This document shows positions 27,217-36,365 of a stretch of DNA of 64,000 bases, in pieces (the first letter of the stretch is position 1; the number at the start of each line of letters is the position of its first letter). A program made the position numbers and the translations under genes. This stretch comes from Colwellia sp. 75C3. Lineage in GTDB: Bacteria; Pseudomonadota; Gammaproteobacteria; Enterobacterales; Alteromonadaceae. Location: assembly GCF_002836255.1 (NCBI RefSeq), contig NZ_PJAU01000050.1, positions 1 to 64,000 on the forward strand, read 5' to 3'. Below the pieces are notes generated by a model, which was not told the DNA's origin, searched no databases, and saw only the letters and a program-made list of their open reading frames with translations.

Positions 27217-28478
27217 GATACCGCCTCCATAAACTTACCGGTAAATTCCATAGCATTCTCTTGGCTAACACCGGCTAAAGTAAAGTGACTTACTAAAGCT
27301 TGCTGGTTTTTATCGACACTAGCACCTAAGTACAAAACATCAAACAAACCAGGGAAGTCTTTGTAAGCGCGAGTACAGAAAACGCTTTTGTTGGTAATGC
27401 TCTTACTTGTATTAGCAGTACTGGAAGGCGTAATTAAATCATTGTTACACTGGTATTCACTGACATCATTTTTGCTCGCTCTATTACCGCTACCAGCTCG
27501 AGCTATTTGTTTTTGATATAAATGATAAAATTTATTATCACTTAAGTTTTTTGCCTGCATATAGCGAAATTCAATTTCGACACTGCCGGTAAAAAAGTGT
27601 GATGAAATATAGGTGTTTTCATCTAAAGAACAATTAGCAATGGCAGCTAAAATAAGCGCATCTTTTTTATCCGCATTGGAATCCCCCCAACAGCGAATAA
27701 AGGGTACTTCAATAACAGGGAACATTGCCTTACCGGCAAGTTCTTTACTTTGCCAAGTATTATTAAGCAGTGCTTTCATCAGTTTATTTTGATTTGAAAA
27801 TAACTGTGCTGCCATTTGTTGCTTTATATCTTCAGGTGCTTCTTTGTTGTAATCGTGAAATAGTTTAACCAACTTCTCGTGTGGAACTAAGAAGCCAATT
27901 TGATTGCCAGAGGTAGCGACATTGATGCCCACGACCTGTTCAGATTTATTAACGACAGGTCCGCCACTCATACCTGAATTAATAGAGCCGGTAAAATGAA
28001 TACGCTCATTGAAGGATTCTTTTTTTAAACCATTATAAGTACCAGGTACCACAATCATGCCTAAATCATGAGGATTACCTAAAGCAAATAACTTCTCACC
28101 TTTAATGGGTTTTGTATCCGAAAGCCTGAAGTAGGGCATGTCACCGTCAACCTGACGTTTTACTAACGCTAAATCATTAATAACATCGACACTTACCAAG
28201 TCCATTTCAGCAGTGTTGCCTTGGTGATCTAAGTACTCAATACGATATTTTTCTGGGTGGCGCGCATAGCTAGATATTACATGGTAGTTAGTCGCAATAA
28301 TCCCATCTTTACTGATTTGAAAACCTGATCCGATAGACGATTTCTCCCCGCTGGCTTTATCAATTAGTTTAATTTGATAAAGGGATGGGGTGAGTTGAGC
28401 AAATATTTCTTCTGCTTGCTCAGAAGCAAAAGTAGTGTGACTTAATAGTATAAAAACTAAGGTAAAAAAAGCTTTCAT
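27207..28478 (-). CDS. Secreted trypsin-like (HtrA-type) serine protease
   Basis: A signal peptide (FILLSHTTFASEQ) leads into an S1C protease domain with the catalytic triad His in ATNYHVIS, Asp in NDLALVK and Ser in NSGMSGGPVVN. No PDZ domain follows. The C-terminal half (about residues 230-423) is unrecognised and has several cysteines (RCWGDSN, CSLDEN, YQCNND, FCTRAY) that could form periplasmic disulphides. It is upstream of and overlaps the FHA gene. The substrate is unknown. Confidence 0.85.
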   Translation of the reverse strand: MKAFFTLVFILLSHTTFASEQAEEIFAQLTPSLYQIKLIDKASGEKSSIGSGFQISKDGIIATNYHVISSYARHPEKYRIEYLDHQGNTAEMDLVSVDVINDLALVKRQVDGDMPYFRLSDTKPIKGEKLFALGNPHDLGMIVVPGTYNGLKKESFNERIHFTGSINSGMSGGPVVNKSEQVVGINVATSGNQIGFLVPHEKLVKLFHDYNKEAPEDIKQQMAAQLFSNQNKLMKALLNNTWQSKELAGKAMFPVIEVPFIRCWGDSNADKKDALILAAIANCSLDENTYISSHFFTGSVEIEFRYMQAKNLSDNKFYHLYQKQIARAGSGNRASKNDVSEYQCNNDLITPSSTANTSKSITNKSVFCTRAYKDFPGLFDVLYLGASVDKNQQALVSHFTLAGVSQENAMEFTGKFMEAVSWK

Positions 28479-28684
28479 TCATCTTCCTGTTGATAACCTA
28501 TTCAGCCATTGTGACAGTAAATTTACATTTGTCACCCATAAATCACCTTGCTTGATTTAAGTCATAGTTTCCCTTGTTGAAGACGCGTATGATTTTTATT
28601 CTATATCTATCGTTCCACACCATAATGCAGCATTGAGTGGAATGGTTATAATTGCCTAGTCAATTTTCTATTAAAGAGGTTTGT

Positions 28685-29584
28685 GTGAAAAAATTTATCA
28701 GTATTGTCAGTGCATTGGTATTGAGCGGCTTTGCTCATCTAGCAAGTGCTAGCGATGAGCTTTGCCTTGCCAGCAATAACGACTGTACTTTCGTTTTGTT
28801 AAGTCAAAAAGTCAGTGAAACAGTGGGTGAGACAATTAGTAAGGTGGAGACTTCTCACCATAAAGGAAAAATATCTCAAGGCTCATCATTTACCGAAGAA
28901 AATGAAATGCTGTTACTGGTGAATGAAGAAAGAGCAAAACAACGCTTATCACCTTTTTCTACCTTTAAAATCACGAATAGTTTAATTGCTCTTGATACTA
29001 AGTTGATTGTTAATACAGAACAAAGCTTAACTTTTGATAAAGATAAATATCCAGTGCAAGGGTGGTGGCCATCGGTTTGGAAACTACCAACATACAATCT
29101 TGCCAGCGCATTTAAATTCTCTATGGTGGCTATTTACCGTCAAATGGCAACGGATATAGGGCAAGAGACCATGCAGTCTTATGTCTCAAGCTTTGAGTAC
29201 GGCAACCAAGACATCTCTTCAGGATTAGATAGTTTTTGGCTAAATGGTAGTATGCAAATATCAGCTATTGAACAAGTACTATTTTTACAAAAAATGCATC
29301 GAGGCCAACTATCGATAAGCAAAGACAGTATTGATACGCTAAAAGAAATCATGCTGGTTGAAAAAAACGCTAACTACTCGCTCTACGCAAAAACAGGAGC
29401 AGGTAGAGCTAATGATAAAGATAAAAGCAGTAAAGCGATGTTAGGTTGGTATGTTGGTTTTGTTGAAAATGATAAAGGTGTGCATTATTTCGCCTTTAAC
29501 TTTACCCGAGAAAACTATAAAAAAATGAAAGCTGTCCGTATTAAAATAGCCAGAAATCATTTGAAAAAAGCAGGTGTTATTTAG
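28685..29584 (+). CDS. Class D (OXA-type) beta-lactamase
   Basis: Periplasmic serine beta-lactamase family. Motifs in order are STFK with catalytic Ser92 and the lysine carbamylated in the family, S-M-V at Ser146 (class D SxV), YGN at Tyr172 and KTG at Lys236. I start at GTG 28685 because it gives a clean signal peptide (VKKFISIVSALVLSGFAHLA) with AGAGG upstream; the frame opens 33 bases earlier at a TTG. Length is 299 residues. No mobile element flanks it, so it looks like a resident chromosomal gene. Substrate range cannot be read from the sequence. Confidence 0.92.
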   Translation: MKKFISIVSALVLSGFAHLASASDELCLASNNDCTFVLLSQKVSETVGETISKVETSHHKGKISQGSSFTEENEMLLLVNEERAKQRLSPFSTFKITNSLIALDTKLIVNTEQSLTFDKDKYPVQGWWPSVWKLPTYNLASAFKFSMVAIYRQMATDIGQETMQSYVSSFEYGNQDISSGLDSFWLNGSMQISAIEQVLFLQKMHRGQLSISKDSIDTLKEIMLVEKNANYSLYAKTGAGRANDKDKSSKAMLGWYVGFVENDKGVHYFAFNFTRENYKKMKAVRIKIARNHLKKAGVI

Positions 29585-29642
29585 TCTTTTACGCTTGTCT
29601 CTTCACCCTTATTTGACCTAGCGCAAGTAAGCAACTTTTAGG

Positions 29643-29661
29643 GTGCGACACTTTGTCGCAC
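29643..29661. promoter_or_regulatory. Palindromic operator candidate upstream of the TonB receptor
   Basis: GTGCGACA-CTT-TGTCGCAC is a perfect 8-bp inverted repeat 91 bases before the receptor start and 59 after the beta-lactamase stop. It lacks a T-run, so it reads more like a dimeric regulator site than a terminator. The regulator is not identified. Confidence 0.45.
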
Positions 29662-29751
29662 ATTGCCCATTTCCCTTTGTTTTCAAATGTAATCACTTAC
29701 AAAATAGCGGTATACCTAAATTTATTTAATATTACCCGTAAGTGAATCACT

Positions 29752-31965
29752 ATGAATTTTACTCTAAAACCTCTTGCTATCGCGATTAACCTGATTGTAT
29801 TAAGTAGTTGTGCTTTAGCACTGCCAGTCTTAGCATTCAATTCTTCAGCAAATATGGCCCAAGGCACTATTAAAGATATTGAAGTTATCACTATCTCAAA
29901 TCAGCGTCATAATACCCTAGATGATAATCAAAGTTATGCGCAAGGAAAAACCACTGAAGCTGATTTAGCTAATTGGTTAGCTTCAGTACCAGGCGCAAAT
30001 ATTAATAGCAATGGCCCTATTACTGGTATCGCACAATATCGTGGTTTATTTGGTGATAGAGTAGCAACCTCCCTTGATGGCCACCCTATTGTTGGTGCAG
30101 GCCCTAATGCGATGGATACGCCGTTAAGTTATTCAACACCACTTATTGTTGATTCAATGACGGTTTACCGTGGTATTGCACCCGTCTCTGCGGGCATGAA
30201 TACGCTAGGTGGCGCTATTGATATTAAAATGCGTAAAGCAGAAGTGATTGGCTCAGACACCACTCAAGTTAGTGGTGATTTACAGGCCGGCTATCGTAGT
30301 AACAATAGTGCTAGTACACTTTCTGGTGTTACTAATATTGCTAAAGGCGATGTTGCTGTACTGCTTTATGGTAATACCCAAGCGGGTGATGATATGGAAA
30401 GTGGTGACGGTACTGTAATAGCCCCCACTGAATTTGATAAAACCCAAGCAGGTTTTGATATCAGACACTCAGTTGAAAGTAACACCATTGGTTTAAGTTA
30501 TCACTACACCAAAACGACCGGCTCAGGTACGCCGGCGCTACCGATGGATATTGAGTATATTGAAAGTCAGCGCATCAACGTAGATGGTGACTTTCTTATG
30601 GGAGAGTGGCAAGGAGAATGGTCGCTTGGTTATCTCGATGCCGATCACGGTATGACTAATTTTCTTATGCGCGCTCATGATCCAATGAAAAAACGTCGTA
30701 ATACCGCAATTGCAGATACCACTGATTTTAAATTCGTATTAAATCGTGAATTGAGCTTTGGTGACTTTTCTTTAGGTGAAATAGCGTTTGGCATTGATGG
30801 CTACATGGCGACCCATGACTCTGTTATCACGAACCCAAGTAACGATATGTTTGAGGTTGTTAACTTTAACAACGTCACAGATGATCGTGTTGCCTTTTTT
30901 ACCGAGTGGCAAAATACATATCGCCAAACAACTATCCAGTTAGGTGTACGAGTAAAACATGCGAAATCGAATGCTGATGAAGTTCACGGCAATATGCCAA
31001 TGAACATGACGATGGGTGACATGAACTCAGGTATGGGCGATATGCCTGCTATGGATTCTGGCATGGCAATGCCTAGCATGGGTACTTTAATGAGTGATCT
31101 TGAGGATGACTTTAATAATGCCGACCGTGAAGTGTCAGATACTAACGTTGATGTTGCCCTTAGTACAGAGACTCAACTCAGTGAGTCATTATCACTTTAT
31201 ATTGGTGCAGGTGTTAAAAACCGCGCGCCATCGTATCAAGAGCGTTACTTGTGGACACCAATGGAAGCCACTGGTGGTTTAGCTGATGGTCATACTTATA
31301 TTGGTGACATTAATCTTGAATCAGAAACCGCTTATCAAGGTGACCTTGGCTTAACGTGGCAAAGTAGCGACTTCATGATTGCGCCGCATGTCTTTTATCA
31401 AAATATTGATAATTACATTCAAGGTACGCCAATGGGAATGGACGATATGGCGGCTTCTTCCATGGCATCAATGATGTCAGGCGATGATAACGCACTTAAA
31501 TTTAGTAATGTTGATGCTAAGTTATACGGTGCGGATGTTAACTGGTATTACAATATTAATGATAGCTTCCAATTATCTGGTATTGCCAGCTACGTCAAAG
31601 GTGAACGTCGTGATATTGATGACAACCTTTATCGTATTGCACCACTTAATGGCCAAGTAAGCTTTACTTATCATAGTGATAATATCATTGGTAACGTAAC
31701 GTTAATCGCCGTAGCAGCACAAAATGATGTCTCTGAAACAAATACCGAGCAGGCTACCGCCGGTTACGGTTTAGTTAACATTGATGTCGAATATTTCGTA
31801 AGCAATGATTTTACCCTACGTGGCGGTGTTGATAACTTACTTGATAGAGAATATCAAAATCACTTAGGTGGCTATAACCGCGTTAAAGAAATGGGTACGC
31901 CAGTGATGACAAGATTACCTAGCGAAGGTATGAGTGCTTGGATTGAGGCAACCTATTCTTTTTAA
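29752..31965 (+). CDS. TonB-dependent outer-membrane receptor, methionine-rich (probably copper)
   Basis: Signal peptide, then a plug domain (about residues 50-160, with DLANWLASVPGAN and GGAIDIKM) and a beta-barrel ending in ATYSF, the usual terminal aromatic. Two barrel loops are packed with methionine: residues about 414-447 (NMPMNMTMGDM and onward) and about 559-582 (MGMDDMAASSMASMM). Methionine clusters bind Cu(I), and OprC/NosA-type receptors import copper, so copper is the likely ligand. Length is 737 residues. No copper chaperone or oxidase gene is adjacent. Confidence 0.85.
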   Translation: MNFTLKPLAIAINLIVLSSCALALPVLAFNSSANMAQGTIKDIEVITISNQRHNTLDDNQSYAQGKTTEADLANWLASVPGANINSNGPITGIAQYRGLFGDRVATSLDGHPIVGAGPNAMDTPLSYSTPLIVDSMTVYRGIAPVSAGMNTLGGAIDIKMRKAEVIGSDTTQVSGDLQAGYRSNNSASTLSGVTNIAKGDVAVLLYGNTQAGDDMESGDGTVIAPTEFDKTQAGFDIRHSVESNTIGLSYHYTKTTGSGTPALPMDIEYIESQRINVDGDFLMGEWQGEWSLGYLDADHGMTNFLMRAHDPMKKRRNTAIADTTDFKFVLNRELSFGDFSLGEIAFGIDGYMATHDSVITNPSNDMFEVVNFNNVTDDRVAFFTEWQNTYRQTTIQLGVRVKHAKSNADEVHGNMPMNMTMGDMNSGMGDMPAMDSGMAMPSMGTLMSDLEDDFNNADREVSDTNVDVALSTETQLSESLSLYIGAGVKNRAPSYQERYLWTPMEATGGLADGHTYIGDINLESETAYQGDLGLTWQSSDFMIAPHVFYQNIDNYIQGTPMGMDDMAASSMASMMSGDDNALKFSNVDAKLYGADVNWYYNINDSFQLSGIASYVKGERRDIDDNLYRIAPLNGQVSFTYHSDNIIGNVTLIAVAAQNDVSETNTEQATAGYGLVNIDVEYFVSNDFTLRGGVDNLLDREYQNHLGGYNRVKEMGTPVMTRLPSEGMSAWIEATYSF

Positions 31966-32165
31966 ACTTATTTTGAACAAATGTACTATTGAACTTTGTT
32001 GATAGGGCTTCTTTCCTCTGTTTTTAGACTATTATTATTAATAACCGTCTAATTATTAATATTGCTTTTTGATTGTGTCGCTATGTTAAAGATAATGATA
32101 AAAGCACGGTTAGTACTAGAACAATTAGGTGAGAATATATATTTCCAATGAAGAAGGAAGTCCCT

Positions 32166-34028
32166 ATGAGTTTATTAAAATTCACTGCTTCAGCACTAAC
32201 AGTTGCTGTTTTATCGAGTGTTTCAGCTAATTCAATGGCAGAGCGCTTTATCATTCAAGTTGATAATAATAACAAAGGTGTCGTTAAAGCTCTGGCTAAA
32301 AAATTAGGTGGCGATGTGCACCTTGATGCCCATGGTTTTATCGCTGCAAGTTTTGCAGGCAAGGATCTTACTCAAGTAAAAGGACTTCTTAGTAACCCAC
32401 ATATCAAATTAATTGAAGTCGATCAAAAACGTCATTTAATGTCACTTCCTTATAATGATGTACTTTCAACGGAGGTTGGCTCGTCGCAAATCACCCCTTA
32501 CGCTGTCTATCAATCCCAAGCTGATCAGTTAAGCTTTGATCCTGGTATTGGCATCAAAGTTTGCATCATTGATTCTGGTATTGGGAGAAATACTGACGAC
32601 GAAGGCGAATATCACCCCGATTTTAATTGGGCCAATATTTCAGGCACTAATGATTCAGGCACTGGCGATTGGTTTGAGCATGGCGGCCCTCATGGTACTC
32701 ATGTTGCAGGTACTGTTGCCGCAAAAAATAATGGTGTCGGTGTCGTTGGTATGGCACCCGGTGTTTACCTTCATATAGTTAAAGTATTTAATGAGAGCGG
32801 TTGGGGATACTCTTCAGATTTAGCTAAAGCAGCCAATGATTGCTCTGGCGCTGATATCATTAGTATGAGCCTTGGTGGTGGTGGTACTAATAGCACTGAG
32901 GAAAACGCATTTAAGAACTTTACTGATGCTGGCGGTTTAGTGTTAGCGGCGGCAGGTAACGACAGCAACAATGTTCGTTCATACCCGGCAGGCTATTCAT
33001 CAGTCATGATGATTGGGGCAAATGATGCGGACAATAATATTGCTAATTTTTCACAATACCCAAGTTGTGATATCACCACCGGCAGAGGAAAAAATCGTAA
33101 AACGGTATCTGATGAAACTAGATGTGTTGAAGTCACCGCTGGTGGCGTTAATACCTTATCAACTTATCCGGAAGGTTTAGCAAGAACGGCGAGTTTAACG
33201 GCAACCTCAGGAAGTGATACTCAGAGTATTTATTATGCCTCATCGGTGATGGAAAACTCAGGTACAGCTAATGCAGAAACCTACCCAATGGGGACTGCAG
33301 GAACAACGGATGAGGGGGCTAGTGGTAAAATTTGTCTCATTGATAGAGGAGACAATATATCTTTTCAAACCAAAGTACTTAATTGTGAAAGCTCTGGTGG
33401 TTTAGGTGCCATTATTATTAATAATGTTGAGGGCATGTTATATGGAACTTTAGGAAGCCCTAACGGAACAAGCATTCCTGCGGTTGGTGCGGCATTGGCC
33501 GATAGAACAGCACTGAATGCTTCAAGCAGTGCTGCTGTTAGCATCACCAGCTCAGATTATGGCTATATGAGTGGTACTTCCATGGCTACACCTGCTGTTG
33601 CAGGCGTTGCTGCTTTAGTTTGGTCACATAACACTGGCTGTACTGGTATTGATATTCGCAATGCGTTAAAAGCAACGGCACAAGATGGTGGTGTTTCAGG
33701 AAAAGATGTTCATTTTGGTTATGGTATTGTGCAAGCAAAAGCCGCCAGTGAATATTTAACCGCTGAGGGCTGTGGTATTATTACGGATCCTGAGCCTATA
33801 GATGATATTACTTTAACGGCTAGTTTTAAAGGAAAGAAAGTGAACTTATCTTGGTCTGGTCTAGCAGGTACTGTTGTTGACATATTTCGAAATGGTATAA
33901 ACATTTCGACCACAGCCAATGATGGCAGTTATAATGATCGTATAAATGAAAATGTTAATTCATATACCTATCAGGTGTGTGAAGAAGGCACCGAAGTTTG
34001 TAGTGAATTTGTTACTGTTGATTTTTAA
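32166..34028 (+). CDS. Secreted subtilisin-family (S8) serine protease
   Basis: Signal peptide, inhibitor-like propeptide (about residues 25-90, RFIIQVDNNNKGVV) and S8 catalytic domain with Asp in VCIIDSGIG, His in HGTHVAGTV and Ser in GTSMATPAVAG. A PA-type insertion lies between His and Ser (GKICLIDRGD through NNVEG). A C-terminal fibronectin-like module (from about DPEPIDDITL) ends the protein. The ATG at 32166 is preferred over 32148 because AGGAAG precedes it. Probably an extracellular protease for nutrient scavenging. Confidence 0.93.
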   Translation: MSLLKFTASALTVAVLSSVSANSMAERFIIQVDNNNKGVVKALAKKLGGDVHLDAHGFIAASFAGKDLTQVKGLLSNPHIKLIEVDQKRHLMSLPYNDVLSTEVGSSQITPYAVYQSQADQLSFDPGIGIKVCIIDSGIGRNTDDEGEYHPDFNWANISGTNDSGTGDWFEHGGPHGTHVAGTVAAKNNGVGVVGMAPGVYLHIVKVFNESGWGYSSDLAKAANDCSGADIISMSLGGGGTNSTEENAFKNFTDAGGLVLAAAGNDSNNVRSYPAGYSSVMMIGANDADNNIANFSQYPSCDITTGRGKNRKTVSDETRCVEVTAGGVNTLSTYPEGLARTASLTATSGSDTQSIYYASSVMENSGTANAETYPMGTAGTTDEGASGKICLIDRGDNISFQTKVLNCESSGGLGAIIINNVEGMLYGTLGSPNGTSIPAVGAALADRTALNASSSAAVSITSSDYGYMSGTSMATPAVAGVAALVWSHNTGCTGIDIRNALKATAQDGGVSGKDVHFGYGIVQAKAASEYLTAEGCGIITDPEPIDDITLTASFKGKKVNLSWSGLAGTVVDIFRNGINISTTANDGSYNDRINENVNSYTYQVCEEGTEVCSEFVTVDF

Positions 34029-34075
34029 ACACTGCAAAAGTAATTAGTCATCCTTAATTAGATGCAAAAAAAGTG

Positions 34076-34107
34076 AAAAAGCCAAGACTTTAGGTCTTGG
34101 CTTTTTT
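34076..34107 (+). terminator. Terminator after the subtilase gene
   Basis: AAGCCAAGAC and GTCTTGGCTT form a perfect stem (34079-34088 with 34094-34103) with a 5-nt loop, a preceding A-run and a following T-run. Confidence 0.9.
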
Positions 34108-34732
34108 ATGGATACTCTATTTATCTGATGATAGCGATAGCGTTTATTCTCTCAGTTTACCCCTCTTTATTAAAATCGATGATCCCTTCAACAAGCACCG
34201 TAATATTTGCTAGCTTATTACTCGGTGAAATGGATCTGTATTCATTAATGTCTTAGCGTAATAAGACGAAAATGAGATACACCTAAACCTTATTTAGGTG
34301 TTTGCAATACGGACCATTTGTTCGGAGATTTATTCACCTAAATGACAAGTAATCGCCCAAATATTGCAAAGGTGTACATAACCAAACTCCAGTAGTTCAT
34401 CGCATTCAAATTCATTCTGGAAATAATGGATGCAACTTACTGCCCAGTGCTGATCATATTCCACTCGTTACTTCAGCAGTAATCACTAACATTACGTTCT
34501 ATCTTAGGCGTAGTATGCCTAAAATACTGTTTTGAGTATTTTACTAAATAGAATGATTTTTAGGATAGCATTTCATCTCCAGTAGCATTACGATAAATTA
34601 AAGCATGTTTCATAGAGCTAGAATGCTAAGTGATGTATTTCACTCATTTGGTGTAAGTACAAAACTAATAAAATATTAGCTTTATAAAACCGTCCATTTA
34701 ATTATTTACCGAAATAAAAGTAAGGTCGCACC
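34108..34732. other. Gene-free stretch with hairpins and a gene relic
   Basis: No intact gene is seen. It contains a hairpin CACCTAAA-N5-TTTAGGTG (34280-34300), a degraded 3' end of a GGDEF-EAL gene on the minus strand (34338-34417, listed separately), and two small overlapping hairpins near 34504-34542 (TTAGGC/GCCTAA and AAAATACT/AGTATTTT). The right end must carry the promoter of the dipeptidase gene. Confidence 0.6.
34338..34417 (-). pseudogene. Remnant of the 3' end of a GGDEF-EAL gene
   Basis: The bases align with the last ~80 bp of the intact GGDEF-EAL gene at 41694-44285. Shared runs include ACATAACCAAA and AGTAGTTCATCGCA, and the segment ends at the same TTAG/CTAG stop region. On the minus strand it reads NEFECDELLEFGYV, against KELNCDELQGFWLC in the intact protein, and then drifts out of frame. 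It is too short to be functional. Both copies have the same orientation and flank a block of about 7.3 kb. Confidence 0.75.
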
Positions 34733-35863
34733 ATGGAACGAAGAGAATTTATTAAAAACATTGGTTTAGGTGTTTCAGCTAGTACGTTAATGGCATGTGC
34801 TGCGCCAATAAAAATGATAGCGGCACAGCCAGAAAAACGGCTATTTATCGATGGCTTATCGTTTGTTCCTTCCGACCATAATGATATTGAAGCGTCAGGT
34901 TTAAATGCTTTTATTGCAGATATTTCTGATATTGAAGCAATTGCGAGACCTGATGGAAGTATGAACTATAAACGTACCTATCAAGCATGTATGAAAAGTA
35001 TTAAGGAGAAAAAGACACAATTAGAGTCTTCTCCTGAAATATTTATGATTGCAAAGTCAGGGAAAGATATAGAGACAGCGAGAAAAAATAATCAGTGTGC
35101 GGTGTTTTTACAAATTCAAGGTGCAGACTGTGTGGAAGATGGGTTGCAGCAAGTTGATGAGTTTTATGAGCAAGGACTTAGAGTTCTACAACTTACCCAT
35201 CACTATAATAATGTATATGCAGGAGGGGCGTTAAGTGTCGGTAATGCGGGCTTATCAAATGAGGGTTTAGCGCTTATTGATAAGTTAGAAGCAAAACATA
35301 TGTTAATAGACTTATCTCATTCTAGTGATGCTAGTGCAGAACAATCTTTAGCCCGAGCTAAAGGGCCTATTGTACAAACACATGGTGCAGCACGTGCCAT
35401 TATTAATAATTCTCGTTGTTCCCCCGATCATATCATTAAAGGCATAGCTGAAAGTGGCGGCGTTTTTGGTGTATTTATGATGTCTTGGTGGTTAACTAAT
35501 GAAAAAGTACCTCGATCTGAGCACTATATAAATCATTTAAAGCATATTAAAAATATTGCAGGAGCGGATGCAGTTGCAATCGCAAATGACTACCCCTTAA
35601 GAGGTCATGAAAAAGCATTAGCTTCAGGAAATAATAACAAAATTGCTATCGATGGCTACAAACAATGGTGGGAATCTATTGGGAAAACAGGCGTGTTAGG
35701 TTTTGAGCGAGAAGCAAACCACATTATCATCCCTGAACTTAATCATATTAAACGTATGCACTCGATAGAATATTTATTAACAAAATCTGGGTTTACTAGT
35801 AATGAAATTGATAAAGTGATGGGGCAGAATTGGCAAAGAGTACTTAATGATGTGCTTGTTTAA
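34733..35863 (+). CDS. Membrane dipeptidase-like protein (peptidase M19), Tat-exported lipoprotein
   Basis: The N-terminus MERREFIKNIGLG has a twin-arginine motif followed by LMAC, so it is probably exported folded by Tat and lipidated at Cys22. M19 features are LTHHYNNV, DLSHSSDAS and QTHGAARAI, which supply family metal histidines. The usual first DxHxD block reads DGLSFVPSDHND and the late motif ANDYPLRG, so metal binding may differ from renal dipeptidase. AAGG precedes the ATG. Length 376 is typical. Confidence 0.85.
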   Translation: MERREFIKNIGLGVSASTLMACAAPIKMIAAQPEKRLFIDGLSFVPSDHNDIEASGLNAFIADISDIEAIARPDGSMNYKRTYQACMKSIKEKKTQLESSPEIFMIAKSGKDIETARKNNQCAVFLQIQGADCVEDGLQQVDEFYEQGLRVLQLTHHYNNVYAGGALSVGNAGLSNEGLALIDKLEAKHMLIDLSHSSDASAEQSLARAKGPIVQTHGAARAIINNSRCSPDHIIKGIAESGGVFGVFMMSWWLTNEKVPRSEHYINHLKHIKNIAGADAVAIANDYPLRGHEKALASGNNNKIAIDGYKQWWESIGKTGVLGFEREANHIIIPELNHIKRMHSIEYLLTKSGFTSNEIDKVMGQNWQRVLNDVLV

Positions 35864-35967
35864 AACGAATATAGCATTATTTTCAGTGATTAAAATACTG
35901 GTTTTATACTGTTCACCATTTGAAGGTATTAGATATTCAAATGGTTTTTATTAATAAGGATATTTGA

Positions 35968-36360
35968 ATGCTTAATTTTAAGCAGCAACAAGCTGAGCAC
36001 TATTTACTAAATAAAGTTGAAACCACGTTAGACTTTCCTTTTGGTGACGATGTTAAAGTCTTTAAAGTGAAAAACAAAATGTTTGCTACTTTGGCCATTG
36101 GAAAAATGGGCAAGGGTGATGGAGATAAACAAGACTGGTGGATGAACTTAAAGTGCGATCCAGATGAAGCTGTTATGTTACGTGATATATTTTCGTCAGT
36201 GGTTCCTGGCTATCACATGAACAAGCGTTTGTGGATCACAGTCATTTTAGATGGTTCAATTCCTCAAGGTGAGATTGAGCGAATGATGGATAACTCGTTT
36301 AAGTTAGTAGTCAGTAAAATGACCAAGAAAGATCAACAGTCTATCTTGGTGCACTTTTAA
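35968..36360 (+). CDS. YjbR/MmcQ-family protein (intact copy)
   Basis: 130-residue protein of the YjbR/MmcQ fold, a CyaY-like alpha/beta family whose DNA-binding label has little functional proof. Family features are the N-terminal LLNKVETTLDFPFGDDVKVFKV, a central WWMNLKCDPDEA and the C-terminal GYHMNKRLWITVIL, then MMDNSFKLVVSKM. AAGGAT lies seven bases before the start. Its last 47 codons (36217-36360) recur as five fragments at about 41.5, 44.5, 47.9, 53.1 and 57.2 kb, all on this strand. It ends five bases from the convergent glucosylglycerate phosphorylase gene. Confidence 0.88.
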   Translation: MLNFKQQQAEHYLLNKVETTLDFPFGDDVKVFKVKNKMFATLAIGKMGKGDGDKQDWWMNLKCDPDEAVMLRDIFSSVVPGYHMNKRLWITVILDGSIPQGEIERMMDNSFKLVVSKMTKKDQQSILVHF

Positions 36361-36365
36361 AAGGT

